DNA from: Periconia sp. R9002
Lineage: Eukaryota; Ascomycota; Dothideomycetes; Pleosporales; Periconiaceae
Reading direction: 5' to 3'
Assembly: GCA_023627715.1 (NCBI GenBank)
Contig: JAMAHW010000057.1
Coordinates: 166,612-230,611, forward strand
Length of the DNA stretch: 64,000 nucleotides
Shown here: piece by piece, positions 32,001 through 42,364 of the stretch
Layout of the letters: the number at the start of each line of letters is the position of its first letter
Numbering within the stretch: position 1 is the stretch's first letter
Made by a program: the position numbers and the translations under genes
The notes under the pieces: generated by a model
Database searches by the model: none
What the model saw: only the letters and a program-made list of their open reading frames with translations
Told to the model about the DNA's origin: nothing

Positions 32001-32611
32001 TGCGCGCGCTGGAAGACAGGGGAACGTGGATTTACGCATGGTGTTTCAGCTGCAGTAAAGCGGAGCGCTACATGGAAAAGGAGTGTGCGCGAGGAGCCCC
32101 AGCGCCAGTCACGGCGTGGAAATGCGATACATGTCTTTCGTCTGAGGAAGAGCGCACACGTGTTGAGCTTGAAGAAGCTGCTGCGGAGCTACAGCGCGCG
32201 GAGGCGGCCAGCAAACGGAGCAAATGGGAGAAGAGACAGGAGGCGGAGCGGGCTAAGGCATTGGAGAGGTATGAAAGGCTCAAAGCTAAGTTCGAGACCC
32301 TTCGAAATGTCAAAATGTGTCCAGGGTGTGATGTTTTGACGGAGAAGGATGGAGGGTGCCTTCATATGAATTGCACCCAATGTGGGGTGCATTGGTGTTG
32401 GGACTGCCGGGAACACGCGTCTGATGCAGATGCGATTTATAGACACATGGAAGAGGCTCATGGAGGGTGGTATGGTGATGCGCGGGATAATCTAGGGCGG
32501 GATGATGGAGGGTGGTATGGGCGGCGTGGGCGGCATATGCGGGACGAGGGTTATCTGTGTGGCACGTGTGGTGAGCCCATGGTAAACCATAACATTCGTC
32601 AACATCAATAA
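29021..32611 (+). CDS. Large vWA, zinc-ribbon and RBR-like RING/IBR protein
   Basis: Single exon, 1196 aa. Residues 10-235 form a von Willebrand A-like domain (DLLILVDATYSMSSYLASL, with the D-x-T-x-S metal site variant, and LILLYTDAPP). A helical middle follows, then three Cys-rich ribbons at about 690-830 (CRSCKFPRSV...CGLCE; CSVQTC...CYYC; CTKCSSK...CPAC). At about 917-968 a RING-type domain reads CSLCF...CRRQGCNQLVCKPC...CPFC, then a charged coiled coil (EEERTRVELEEAAAELQRAE). At about 1099-1150 an IBR/RING2-like module has CPGCDVLTEKDGGCLHMNC...CWDC with a trailing H. This order suggests an E3 ubiquitin ligase with a vWA substrate or complex module; activity is inferred. No membrane segment. 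Confidence 0.88.
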   Translation: MADPSSSSETYDLLILVDATYSMSSYLASLQSSLPQIISISNLTDSFARIGVLAYRDYTEAQREDDGLLEWSGWYGHNLPTTDEQKASNEDRNENGVSEETLMHMASSLTPIGGGDFPEATKTGLAKAHQVMRADATTLILLYTDAPPQCYTVGEVSDPKSNFSLEQKALLDTSSYAGHGTHFADWVSAARQLHYGEKKAHVFCFLDESLRSNTLNAGFYMYLSTMTRGACFFLTGGNMEWNIARVTVDVLLAWMGVAKAGADEKDAAIAVNLVRYKMVGDIKKAKHERDELANSYFWAQMKVNGKGVVNRMTQIAAETQERARVREQIEANVAEKDVDAEVLRKYLPKRKTLLGDFAKRYSSDVEYRSLVTEQLGRIIRRDVTSMSLNPVFGTLWRAVCNDRDNTARDELVNAFSLEVDKIKDTEARQRMKNWLEESYDYAAEILHDLNQVPESQRYPCVLLDPTMDFTQVTKAHRAENEEDDDDDRPITSFRRDELLEIGRSCDGRVLGRLGKVLTCLTYVESADDLPSHIKATTDAEVPKIPLSLASQENGWKFWKILLHVVLPGTRLSARPSVVLAALSIRIGLKPLFGPASAAMRFWRDKWNNIEVPENWSVGCLGLLLDADTEYRKQSEKDDEESAEGLLLPDDRELFSLLLAYYYAGANLLTTLTASIGWTPQKTQVSIGHLVKCRSCKFPRSVTIMNDSGRCGLCEASDWTDTAHKVRAIAANVTAEDTSASNAYWVECSVQTCRAQYVCYNPNDLRVRAKCYYCRIQSKGSGNPDPAPTLECTKCSSKIIWPKPWRDAAPTSFHCPACISGKVTIDQVETNAQQISKENGNAWLIDDKTNTLKDPFKRSIFQTVSSTTPSAFLSSIQILPSLQTHNALTLHGKRIQNQVQLLTSLSTWIQNRKSERTPCSLCFTSIPNQLLLPACRRQGCNQLVCKPCLDKWYGLNAAGTIINTAALFCPFCRRPPTAQTLSAYGKGIHAVTDLMRALEDRGTWIYAWCFSCSKAERYMEKECARGAPAPVTAWKCDTCLSSEEERTRVELEEAAAELQRAEAASKRSKWEKRQEAERAKALERYERLKAKFETLRNVKMCPGCDVLTEKDGGCLHMNCTQCGVHWCWDCREHASDADAIYRHMEEAHGGWYGDARDNLGRDDGGWYGRRGRHMRDEGYLCGTCGEPMVNHNIRQHQ

Positions 32612-33066
32612 CCTCAAACATTTTCTTTACGTAGAAAATCGCAATTTGAAGGTGGTGGACAATGGGGAATCTTCACAATGAGTGCTACGAGTCAATTGAC
32701 GCCATAACGCCAATGTATGGGGTGATGGCTCCCATAAGCCTTGTAAGCCCTTGACGATCCAATGAAAGCGCAAGCTCGCTGCCACACCAAACCGTATATC
32801 GACGCCCGACCTCGGGAGCGGGAAGCACGTATGTAGTTAATGCCGGAATGTCCTCCTCAACGCGATTTGAAGAAGTTTTTGTACTTCTGCGATTTTTCCT
32901 GTTGGTGCAAGAGTGGGAATTGGATTGGGTTGAGCCTGTACAACTTACTGCGTGAGGCAGATATTTCCGAGGACACAATATTAGGAAAGTAGAGTATAAT
33001 TTCGACGAACCACCAATTCTCGTTCAAAGTCGCAACAGGAGGGAAGACTCAGGACGCAAAAGAAAC
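32612..33066. other. Intergenic, no gene seen
   Basis: 455 bp. A 97-aa minus frame at 32685-32978 lacks any domain or initiation context and is not called. The segment is the promoter side of the TauD-like gene. Confidence 0.4.
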
Positions 33067-34664
33067 ATGGTCCTCATCCAACACCACAAACCCCGCCGCG
33101 GGCCAACACAACCTCACCCACAAGCAAAACCAGCGCAAAACTCCCCCCTCCCACAATCCACCACCACAAAAAATCTAACCCCCAACCACGGAACCCTTCT
33201 TTCAAACATCCAACTCGCCGCTCTCACAGGCCCCCAGCTCAACACCCTCGCGAATCTTGTGTCGAAACGCGGTGTGGTGTTCCTCCGCGATCAGCACCTT
33301 ACTCCTGAAGCGCAATCGCGAATTTCAAAATATCTCAGCAGCGACACTTCGATCGACACGGCTCCGGACGATATCATTCCAACCACCGAAGCCGGGACAT
33401 TTCCAGACCACGGAGAAGACGAAGACGAAGATGGCGAGGAATGGCATACCGACAGACTCCCCACGCCAGACACATCTTCAACGTCAAGTTTCACAATCTT
33501 CAACGCTTCTTCGTCGCTAGGAAATGGGAATGGGAGTAGTAGGACAGCGTGGGTGTCTCTCTATGGTTCGTACGCGAGTTTGAGCGAGCCTTTGCGGGAT
33601 TTGATTAATGGACTGCATGTTGAGGTTGGGAGGGTAAAGGGGGACAGGGAGTATGTGCCGCTTGTTGTGGAGCACCCGGATACAGGCGCTAGGGCTCTCA
33701 ACGTAGAAGCGCTTGCCGGTGGTGGTAGAGTTAGGGAGTTGAAGAGGAAGGAAGGAGGTACGTATACCTTGATCTACTTTCACCTCTCATGCGCAGCATC
33801 GAGACGTGAATGTGTTCCGGAAGTGGAGTTTTTGTTCCGACGGACGGCCATCATCGGAACTTTTGTGTGATTTGAGCTGATTTTTCTTCGTGATGCTAGA
33901 AAATATCCTCAACTTCTTAACCCAACACATCGACTCATCCCATGCGGAGACGCTACAATGGACCTGGCGCGCCAACGACGTCGCGATATGGGATAACCGC
34001 GCAGTGGCGTATAAACACCTCGTCCCTTCATCTTCACCCATCTCTCTTCATAACCAAAACGTGGGCGTCGTTCCAGGGACAAAGACAGTCTCAACAGCTC
34101 CAACACGTGCGTGCCTAAACCTCCCCTTTACAGAAAACGAAGAATGCGTATAAAGAAGACTGCCGAATTAACAAAACCACACACACAGATTACACCACCC
34201 TCCCACCCCTCAAACCCACACCCACACCCACATCTACACCACCACCCCTAACCCCTTCTAAACCCTCCAAGCCCGCACACTACAACAACACTCCCTCCCG
34301 CCGCATTATCCATCACCAACTCTCATTCCTCCTCACACCTACCCCCGTCCCCTCCTCCTCCATTCCCCCTGATCCAACCCCACCAACCCCCAAAAGAGCA
34401 GATTCCCTCTCCCCAAGCACATCCCCTCCTCCTTCTCCTTCCCCAACCGCAACCCTAACATCTTCACCAAAACCAACAAAACACCAAAACCTAAGCACCT
34501 CCCCCCTCCGCCGCATCGTCGAACGCCAGGTCTCGACTTCGAAAAGAGAAAATGAGGGGAATGGAGTGCAGCGCCAGGGGGTTAAGAGGACGTTGGATGG
34601 TGGGGCGGTGTTGGTGGATTTTTCGAAGTGGGGTGGGGGGAGGAGGGTTGGGGTGTATTCGTGA
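33067..34664 (+). CDS. Divergent TauD/TfdA-like dioxygenase-fold protein
   Basis: Exons 33067..33757, 33900..34106 and 34189..34664 give 457 aa. The core shows LTPNHGTLLSNIQLAALTGPQL, GVVFLRDQHLT, an EEWHTD proximal His-x-Asp at 127-129, and the distal block WRANDVAIWDNRAVAYKH. In ordinary TauD enzymes the distal iron-binding His follows WDNR by three residues; here that position is Tyr and a His comes two residues later. The last exon is a long Pro/Ser/Thr-rich extension (more than 150 aa) ending VDFSKWGGGRR, not typical for the family. Usual members are Fe(II)/2-oxoglutarate dioxygenases acting on sulfonates or phenoxy acids. The altered ligand and lost C-terminal Arg motif make activity doubtful. 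The third exon is supported by open frame and splice signals only; otherwise the second exon would stop at 34153. Confidence 0.72.
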
Positions 34665-35071
34665 TGGTTTGGGATGGGGGATTGGGGGGTTAGTGGGAGG
34701 GGACAGGGAGGGGGAGGGGGGATGAGGGGGGATGAGGGGGCAGGGGTTGATTGATTGAGTGGAGGGACGGAAGGGAGGGGGTTTTCTGGAAGGGAAGTGG
34801 ATGTAGTGTACTTGGATTTTCATGATAAACAGGGCATCGAATTCATTGAGAAGAGGTAGCAAGTGCGATACCGATTATATTTCTTGATTATTCTTTCCTA
34901 TTGACATACACTGAGCAAGGAGACAAATATGTCCTTCCAAGATACAACATCCCCACACATTACTCGCTATGATGCAGAACACAACGCTGTTATTATGTAC
35001 TAGTACACTACTCCTATTCCCTCGGCTTATGTGTCTGACCCCTCATCCAGTGTTATGTATGCTTGTTTTTT
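34665..35071. other. Intergenic with G-rich tract
   Basis: Between the TauD-like gene (+) and the aminopeptidase (-), which converge. From 34625 to about 34790 the plus strand is strongly G-rich, with many runs of four to six G, giving G-quadruplex potential at the 3' end of the TauD-like transcript. Confidence 0.5.
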
Positions 35072-36730
35072 CTAAATAAACAGCTTAGAACCGTGGTACT
35101 TGACCTCCTTGGTGTAGGAGGTAATGGCAACGTCTTCATCGATCGTACGTTCAGGGAATCCCTTGAAGGAGCGCGCGTAGGTGGCGACTGAGTGAGCGAT
35201 GAGCTAGAGGACAGCAAGTTAGCTTGGGTATTCTGTCAAGTAGTGGGGAGTTTGGGTGAGAAGTGAACGTACCTTCGTGTTAACGACCCACGCCGTATAA
35301 TTGACATTTGACAAGTCATCGCAGAGCTGGTGGTAGCAGGGGTCATACCAATCCCCTGCCTTGCCGCCAAACTGCTTCTCCTCCTCCTTGCTCTTGATCC
35401 CCTCGGCACCCGTCGCGATGCCACCTCCAGGAATTCCGTTGCGGATGAACCCGTCGTAATCGCTGCGTCCATCAAACGGTATGAAGGTGTAGTTGAGCTC
35501 ATTCTCCTTGTACCAGTCAATGTACAAGTCGCGGAGCTCCTCGGAGCCGTTGGGGTTGGCAGCATTCGTGGCATTGTAGATTTGGAATGCGAAGTTGGGG
35601 CTTGCCATCATGTCGTAGTCCATGAAGAGGCGGATCTTGCGGTTTTCGGCTTCGGGGAGAGTGGCGACGTAGTAGTCTGAGCCAAGGAGACCTTCTTCCT
35701 CGCCGGCCCACCAAGCAAAGCGCACGCAGTTGGAAACATTGAATTTGGTGAGCTGGGTCGCGACTTCGAGGAGACTTATCGTGCCTGAGCCGTCATCGTT
35801 GATGCCAGGACCTTCCGCAACGCTGTCGCTGTGCGCGCCGAGCATGACGCAGTTATCTGGGTCGCCGAGCGTGGTCTGCGCGACAATGTTGGTGGTGAGG
35901 ATTTGGATTACTTCGGCGTCGATGTAAGCGATGGAGTCGACGCGTTCTTCGTTGTTGAGCTTCTTGAGGATCGGGGCCGCTTCGGAGCCTGAGAGACCGA
36001 AGGTAGCTACGTGGTTTGGAGATGGAGTTCCCAAAGTTCCCTGGACTGCGTCGTCCTCGTAGTTGTAGACAATGGCAGCCACAGCGCCCTTCTGGCCTGC
36101 ATGTTCAGACTTGGTGCCGAATGGGCAGGTGCCGCGCTTGATGAAGGCAATGTTCCCCTTGACCGAGTCTGGCACATCAGACAGCTCACACCCCTCATTG
36201 GAGACGAGCACAAGATCCCCATGCACAGGCTGCTTCCCCTTGGTGGGCGGTGTCAGCCCCATGGGCGCGGCCGACTTGGATACCTCATTGCCCAGAATCA
36301 GTCGTGATTCGAAGACGTTGCCGGACACGGCGGGGAAGCTCTGATTGTCGATTTTGTAGTAATCGCCGAGCTCAAGAATGGTCTCGTAAATGTATGACAG
36401 TGTCCCGGTGTGGCCTTGGTCACATTGATTAGACGTAATCCACTATGGAGCTTGTTTGTAGGGCGTACCAGCACTACCGATGACCCGCGTGGGGTGGTTA
36501 TACTCATGTTCTCCCAACTTTGCGATGTCATATAACCTCTTCGCACGCACCTCGAGCCTGTCGGCGCTGATGAGGTCTTGTAAGGCAGGCGACTCAACGA
36601 GTGGCTTCTTGTCGCTGCCGTCCAGCACGGTCTGCCGGTTATCATCGGCCGAAAGAATGGGAACTTGCTGAAGAGCTGCCGCAGTTCCAGCTACGGCAGC
36701 GCAGAGGGGGATGGCTGATTGAACCCTCAT
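35072..36730 (-). CDS. M28 aminopeptidase with PA domain (LAP2-like), secreted or vacuolar
   Basis: Exons 36730..36469, 36414..35273 and 35203..35072 give 511 aa. A signal peptide (MRVQSAIPLCAAVAGTAAA) and a pro-region precede the peptidase. A protease-associated insert lies at about 130-220 (HGDLVLVSNEGCEL, KGNIAFIKRGTCPFGTKSEHA). The M28 zinc ligands are visible in order: His in MLGAHSDS, Asp in GPGINDDGSGT, the catalytic Glu pair in WWAGEEEGLLGS, Asp in FMDYDMMASPN, and His in CYHQLCDD. It releases N-terminal residues from peptides outside the cell or in the vacuole, for nutrient use. The start at 36730 was chosen for the signal peptide, although the frame is open upstream. Several NxT/S sequons fit glycosylation. 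Confidence 0.93.
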
Positions 36731-37137
36731 ATTCGTTTGTGGTGTTATGAATGTTGGGATGAATGGAGGAGGGACGGAGGTGGTTGGGAGCTGAGGGAGC
36801 TGTGATACGGTGGTACCTTGTGACGCACTGTGCTGTACCTGATGACTCGTTGCCAGGGCATTGCCCGCTAGCCGAAACGCGGAGTTAGGCGCGAATCGAC
36901 GCCATGCCACGTGAGCTTATCGGGCCGTATCTCAAACTGCCTGTTTAGGAAGTTAGCATATCCGTCGATGACTGGCGGGGGTTTTGGTGTCTCCGGTTGC
37001 GACCTTCGCGCTCCGAGAATCCGACTGCCCAACGTATCCCGACATATCTCGGCCTATTATTATTGTACATTTGCAAGTGATTTTTCTTTTCTGCCTGAGT
37101 TCTATCTAAGGTTTAGCGTTATCAATCTTATGTACCT
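36731..37137. other. Intergenic, promoter of aminopeptidase
   Basis: About 400 bp between two minus-strand genes. Nothing beyond general promoter sequence was recognised; the upstream in-frame extension of the aminopeptidase to 36910 is judged untranslated. Confidence 0.4.
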
Positions 37138-39103
37138 CTACTCTGTACTCTCCAATTCCACATAACGCTCCCTTCCCGCAAGGTTCAACGTGGCCATGAT
37201 CTTGAACCTGTCCGGAGAGGTACCATCTGTGACTCTATATGGCCACTTCTCTACTATAGTGTGCTGCTTCTTGGTTTGGATATCACATATCTCCGCAAGC
37301 CAATCCATCCGCGCCTTTTCCCAGAAAGCGTCGAACAGATAGTCCAAATCCGCAAACATTTCAGTAAGGAATGACCTGCGGAGGAACTCTGGGTCATAAC
37401 CCACAGACGGGTCTTGAATGGCGAACCGGACCATGCCTGGCCATTTGCCGATGAGCTTTTCCAAGAGCGCCCTCCTTCTCGGGAAATCAGCTTCCTTATA
37501 GGCAATCCCGAGGTCTTTTTCTTTTTCCGCCGTTGTGTTCATGAATAGCATGAGAAAAGTGGCCTTTGGATTTTGCGCCTTTGGGCAGAGTAAAGGGCCA
37601 AAGGTTGCTAATGATTTCGGTGGTCCGAGGTACGCCCAATCGCATATATTGGCAATCTGCAGTTTTTCCTTAGTAACCTTATATCTCACACGCAAAGACA
37701 AAAATTCGAAAGGGAAAGAAAGAGTTTACACAGATTAATTGTGTCGGTAGCAAGAGCATGCAACATACCTCGATGCGATCGAATGCTAGCCCGTTCTTCG
37801 GCAGGTGGTCAGGCAGCTCCATGGCGTCTAGATTGTAGCAACGAAATGAGACGTCAGTGTTCTGAACACGGTGGCAGAACTTCAGGAGCAAATTACGGAG
37901 GAAGAAGAAAAGACTTCCGTATACGTCGGCCGTAGCGATAGGCGCGTGAGCCGTATAGTCGGCATGCAACCAACCTTTAAGTGGATCTGCAATGTCCGGT
38001 AAAGTCCACCCTTCTGGCTCTCGAAAAAGGGTTCTGTCAAGTATTAGCGGAGGTAGAATGGTCACAAGGGTCTGGCGTCATACGGATTAGGCGTATCGAA
38101 CATGGCGGTAGAGCACCCGAAAGGTAGCAGTATGCCTTCTTCTCGAAACTTTTGATTCCCCATGCGTTTTCCCGGTGGCCAGCTGTACATGGAACTGTCG
38201 ATATAGTCAATTCCGTCGAGCGTAGTTTGCTGTCGAAGCGCCATGGCCGTTTCACGTGTAAGACCTTCCGGAACCTCGAAGAACGAAGCGAGCTCATCCC
38301 ATTGTTTCTTCGTGAGACGCACGCGAAGGGAGCCGTTTGGAAATTTGAAAGTCTTCTTGTGGAGGGATCTGGGCGGCTTATGACTGATCTCGGCACAGAC
38401 GTCTTCAATGTATGGTAAGACCTCGATCTGCAAGATTTCCAGCATAACATACGGTAGGAAAGCGGAATACCACAAGTGGATCATGATGGGAACGCTGGTC
38501 TCTGGATCGAGACAAAGAGCTGAGAGGAGAAGGATGATGTTCCGCGCTACTACCGCAAAGTCCATATCGTTCAAGACGGCCGTCAAATGGCCTTTGTACC
38601 CTTCGGGAAGCTCGACGATGGTCTTGACGACATTTCGGCAGTCTCCAGACGCAGCGAACAGGAGGCTCATATCTCGTCCAAGGTCTTCAAGCCCTTCGTT
38701 ATCTTTCATGTTCAAAATATCCAGCGCTGGCACATTTCCCCAGAGATACCGCTTCCGTGTAAGTGGTTCCGCTTCAGATGTGAGAAATACAGGGGCCCGG
38801 CCTTCACGGATCCAAGCGGGTACGTACTCTGGCCGCATCACATCGGACTTGCACTGTTTTTTATGCTTGGTCCAGTGTGCCTTCTGGCATTCCTTCGAGC
38901 AGTACTGTGTAGTAGGCAAGTTAGCTGGCGTCGTGCTTTACCACGTCACTCGACCATAGCGGGGAACTTACCTGAACGAGTTTGCAAGCTCCGCAAGTGA
39001 GGCCTGCAGCTTTGTGGCATTGCTCCGTCTTTCCATCGACGAGTTGTTCGATATTGGCACAGAGTGAGGGATTTAGGAACGGTTCCATGATTTCGGCTGC
39101 CAT
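37138..39103 (-). CDS. MYND zinc-finger protein with DUF4470-like region
   Basis: Exons 39103..38972, 38904..38084, 38033..37769 and 37677..37138 give 585 aa. The MYND finger spans residues 29-64, split by the first intron: Cys in QCHKAAGLTCGACKLVQ then YCSKECQKAHWTKHKKQC. Next comes KRYLWGNVPALDILNMKDNEG, the opening of the DUF4470-type domain found N-terminally in many fungal MYND proteins, with the long helical domain to the end. MYND fingers bind proline-rich peptides and such fungal proteins are not characterised in detail. No signal peptide or membrane segment. The start at 39103 precedes the first Cys by a typical distance. Confidence 0.87.
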
Positions 39104-39800
39104 GTTGGCGGTGGGGGGAGTGCTCGTAGGCTGCGGTATAAAGAAACACACAGGCACAGGTGGCAGGTGGACGAGGGCAGTCGGTGCCTCATAATATACC
39201 GGGCAAACGAGGTATCAAACGCATGGCACACAGAGTGAGGTCATGTGACTGGGGTATCAAACCAACCTACAACACCACCCACCCACCCACACACCACACA
39301 CAGAAACCGACCCCGAGAGAAAAAGCACAATCCAGGACAATACTAATTACTAATTAATTCCAATCTAAAAACTATCTTTTCTTCAATAATACAGGAGAAC
39401 AAGCTGTAGTGCCAGGGCGAATGTACTATCCACCCTCTACATAAGTACGTCGATACCACACTGTTTTCACAAATCACAACATGCGCGGTCCTCATGTCAT
39501 ACATGCCTGTGTTTCTCCTCGCAAAGGACTGGTGTAATCAGTCACGGTATCAACACTATGTACCTACATATAGGTAGGAATCTCAGGTAACGTCTTTGGC
39601 TGGCGGGCGTGCAAACGGGTAGCTATTATTCTAACGTTCTGAGGGTAGATATATGTGTGTTGCTGTTGTATACATATTCCCACGCCTTTCAAGTCGAAAA
39701 CAAAACTTACGTATATACAGGTACCAACCCGTGAGCAGAGATCCATCCCCCCCTTTTCTCATCCACAATCCCCCATCTCAAACAGTACCTCCCACCTCCC
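39104..39800. other. Intergenic 700 bp, no feature seen
   Basis: Contains short CA- and TA-rich stretches. The plus-strand frames from 39655 onward are antisense to the hydrolase gene and are not real. Confidence 0.4.
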
Positions 39801-41120
39801 TCACTCCCCCGCTCCACCCCTCCTTTCCCCCCCATCCACCCTCTCCATACACTCAACCATATCCCTCACCGCCTCTTCCCTCCTTTTAAAAAAGATACTC
39901 GCATGCGTCTCCTCCAGCACCTCCAACCTCACGACCCCCTCCTCCCTCCCGCCCAACCTCTCCGCAATCGTCTCCCCATGCACACGCGGCACAAACACAT
40001 CCAACGTCCCATACCACAACCTAACCGGCAAATCCCTCCTCACATCCTCGACCCTAAACCCAAACGGCGAACAACTAACCTTCGCATCCCTTACGAACCC
40101 CTCCACCCCCTGCGCGTACGCATGTCTCGCGACCGCATTAACAAAACGCGCGGTATCAACATTATTCAAAACCTCCACATCCTTCGGATGCATCCCTGTG
40201 AAGTTCTTCGGGTGGAGGAGTTTCTGCAGGCGAACGTCGTCTGGGATATGTGGTTGGGCGAGGAAGTTGTACCGGAGGTAGGTTTTGATGAGCCAGCCGG
40301 GGATCCAGCGCATGTGTGGCCAGGAGAGGCGGTGCACGAGGTCGGCGCCGCGCATGCCTATGTCTGGGGGTCCGACGCCGCAGATGAGGGTTGCGACGCG
40401 GAGTTTGTGGCGGGGGAGGTGGTATGCGCAGGCTAGGGCTAAGGGACCGCCGCCGGAGACGCCCTATGTTCTCTTTGTTAGTTGTCTGTTTGTTTGGTAG
40501 GGGGAAGTGGATAGAACTGCGGGAGAAGACAAAAAGTAACTCACCAACACCCCGAACGCCCCTACCCCCAACTCCTCCGCAAGCACCTCGACATCCCTAA
40601 CTAATCCAAACAACCTCTCTCCCCCCTTTCCCCCTAACCCCCTCTCCACCATCTCCCCCCTCCAACCCCCTTCCCCCTCCCCCCCAACCATCCCACTCCC
40701 CCCCACCCCCGGCCGATCCACACAAACAACCCTAACCCCCAACCTAACCCCTATGTCATGAAAGCTCGCGCCCTCGACCGCACTCCCGGGAAAGCCATGG
40801 AATAGGAAGATTGTTTTCGCGGTGGGGGATGTGGAGCCGAAGATTGTGTAACTGAGGGGGCGGCCTGAGGGGAGGGTGTGGGTGTGGATTTTGGGGGTTA
40901 GGGGGTAGAGGGGGGGTGAATCAAGGAGGGTAGTGTAGTGGGATAGGGGTGGTGAGGGTGGGGAAGGGGATAGGGGGTAGAGGAGGGTGGTTAGGAGGCG
41001 GAGGGGGAGGGTTAGGAGGTGTGTGAGGTGGTTTAGGAGGGAGGTGAGGGGGGGAGTGGTGTATGGTTGTGGTGGTGAAGGGGTAGGAGAGGGTAGTGGG
41101 GAGGGGGTTGTTGGCGGCAT
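39801..41120 (-). CDS. Alpha/beta hydrolase-fold protein
   Basis: Exons 41120..40545 and 40463..39801 give 412 aa. The first 80 residues are Pro/Ser/Thr/Leu-rich low complexity with leucine-rich stretches that could form a membrane-associated helix. The fold starts at LPSGRPLSYTIFG with the oxyanion motif FLFHGFPGS, then CVDRPGVGGSG, and the nucleophile elbow GVSGG sits exactly at the exon junction. The acid and His are likely in LWYGTLDVFVP and EETHASIFF. Substrate is unknown; relatives include epoxide hydrolases and esterases. The coding strand is C-rich (few purines) in the N-terminal part, unlike its neighbours. Confidence 0.85.
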
Positions 41121-42364
41121 CGTTTTAGGGAGATGGTGTCTTGTTTGTTGGCTGATATGGAACTGCGTGTGGGGTTTTGGTTCTTCTTGCTTTTTGTTCC
41201 GTTGTGGATGGAGTAGGATGAGGCGGTTGGGGAATATCTCGTCCTCCTCCTCGAATGTACTCTCCCCCCCCGTGTATGTGTGTAGGTAAGTGTATTCCCC
41301 GTCCCCCCCTTTTCCCTTCTCTTTCTTTTAGTTTCCCTTTCAAACAAACCCCTCCACCTCTTCTTCAAAGCCCTGCCCACGTATGGCGTTTTAGTATTTC
41401 GACGAACCAATCACTCCGTCCAAACGACCATTAATTCTTTTCTTCTTTAGTGCGACCCAACAAACACCGGTGTCAGACGTATGTAGGTGTAAATAAGTCA
41501 AATGCACTGATTATCCTCTCCACGAAAAGTCGTATTCCGTTATTATCGTCGTGTATCGTCGTACTTATGTCTGTCATATGAGCTCCAACCAAGAAACAAA
41601 TTCTCCAAACAGCACTTGAGGTCATCGGTCATGCACCAATCATTGATCTTATGTACTTACTTACCTCTACCCTCAAGATATGTTACCAAAAAAAAATCCA
41701 TGGACGACAAAAAGCTTGACTTTCCGAACTCGCGATTTCTGAACAGATGATCCGTTTATGTAGGTAACCTGTCTACGTAACAAACGAACCCGATCCCACC
41801 CGCCTACCCAGGCGTCCATCAGCCCAAGCCGGGCCGGGGCCCTGCGTCGCCCCGTCCCCGTGTCCGTCTCACCGACGACCCAACAACAACACCCTCCCCC
41901 TAACCCTTCCTCTTCCCTTCCGCCATAAATAGAACTTCGATAAATAACTGCCGAAACAAGACCAAAAGAAGTATTCGGATATCAAGTGACACACACGGTG
42001 AGAAGTCGAAGATTACTTATGAGCAAGCACGGTTATATTAAATTATGTACGTATTGATGTAACACATTACACAAGAGGTGGAAAGAAGTCAAGAAAGTGA
42101 GAAGGAAGAAGAAGAAGAAGAAGAAGAAGAAGAAGAAGAAGAAGAAGAAGAAGGGTATCATAGAAAAAAGACAAAAAAAAGGGACAAAAGGAATCCAAAA
42201 CCCTCCGACCGGACAGACAAGATTTTAAAAAACAAAAGAAAACTCTTTTCACCGCGCCACAGTCCAGTCCAATCAGTGAATCCAGAATACAAGAAACCAA
42301 AAAAAGGAAGGTTGTCCAAGGAGAGTAAACTGCAAACCAAACCGACTCGCAGAGTAAACAAAGC
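41121..42364. other. Intergenic 1.2 kb with (GAA)n tract
   Basis: Promoter of the hydrolase gene on the left and 3' flank of the histone deacetylase gene on the right. No gene supported. The (GAA)n tract at 42105-42153 lies about 210 bp past the deacetylase stop. Confidence 0.45.
42105..42153. repeat. (GAA)n trinucleotide microsatellite
   Basis: About 16 perfect GAA units on the plus strand, thus (TTC)n in the likely 3' untranslated region of the minus-strand deacetylase mRNA. Confidence 0.9.

Noticed and set aside
32685..32978. 97-aa minus-strand frame before the TauD-like gene
   Set aside because: Low-complexity start, no domain, no supporting signals.
39655..40436. Plus-strand frames of 177-208 aa rich in Pro/Ser/Arg
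   Set aside because: Antisense to the alpha/beta hydrolase gene, whose catalytic motifs fix the minus strand.
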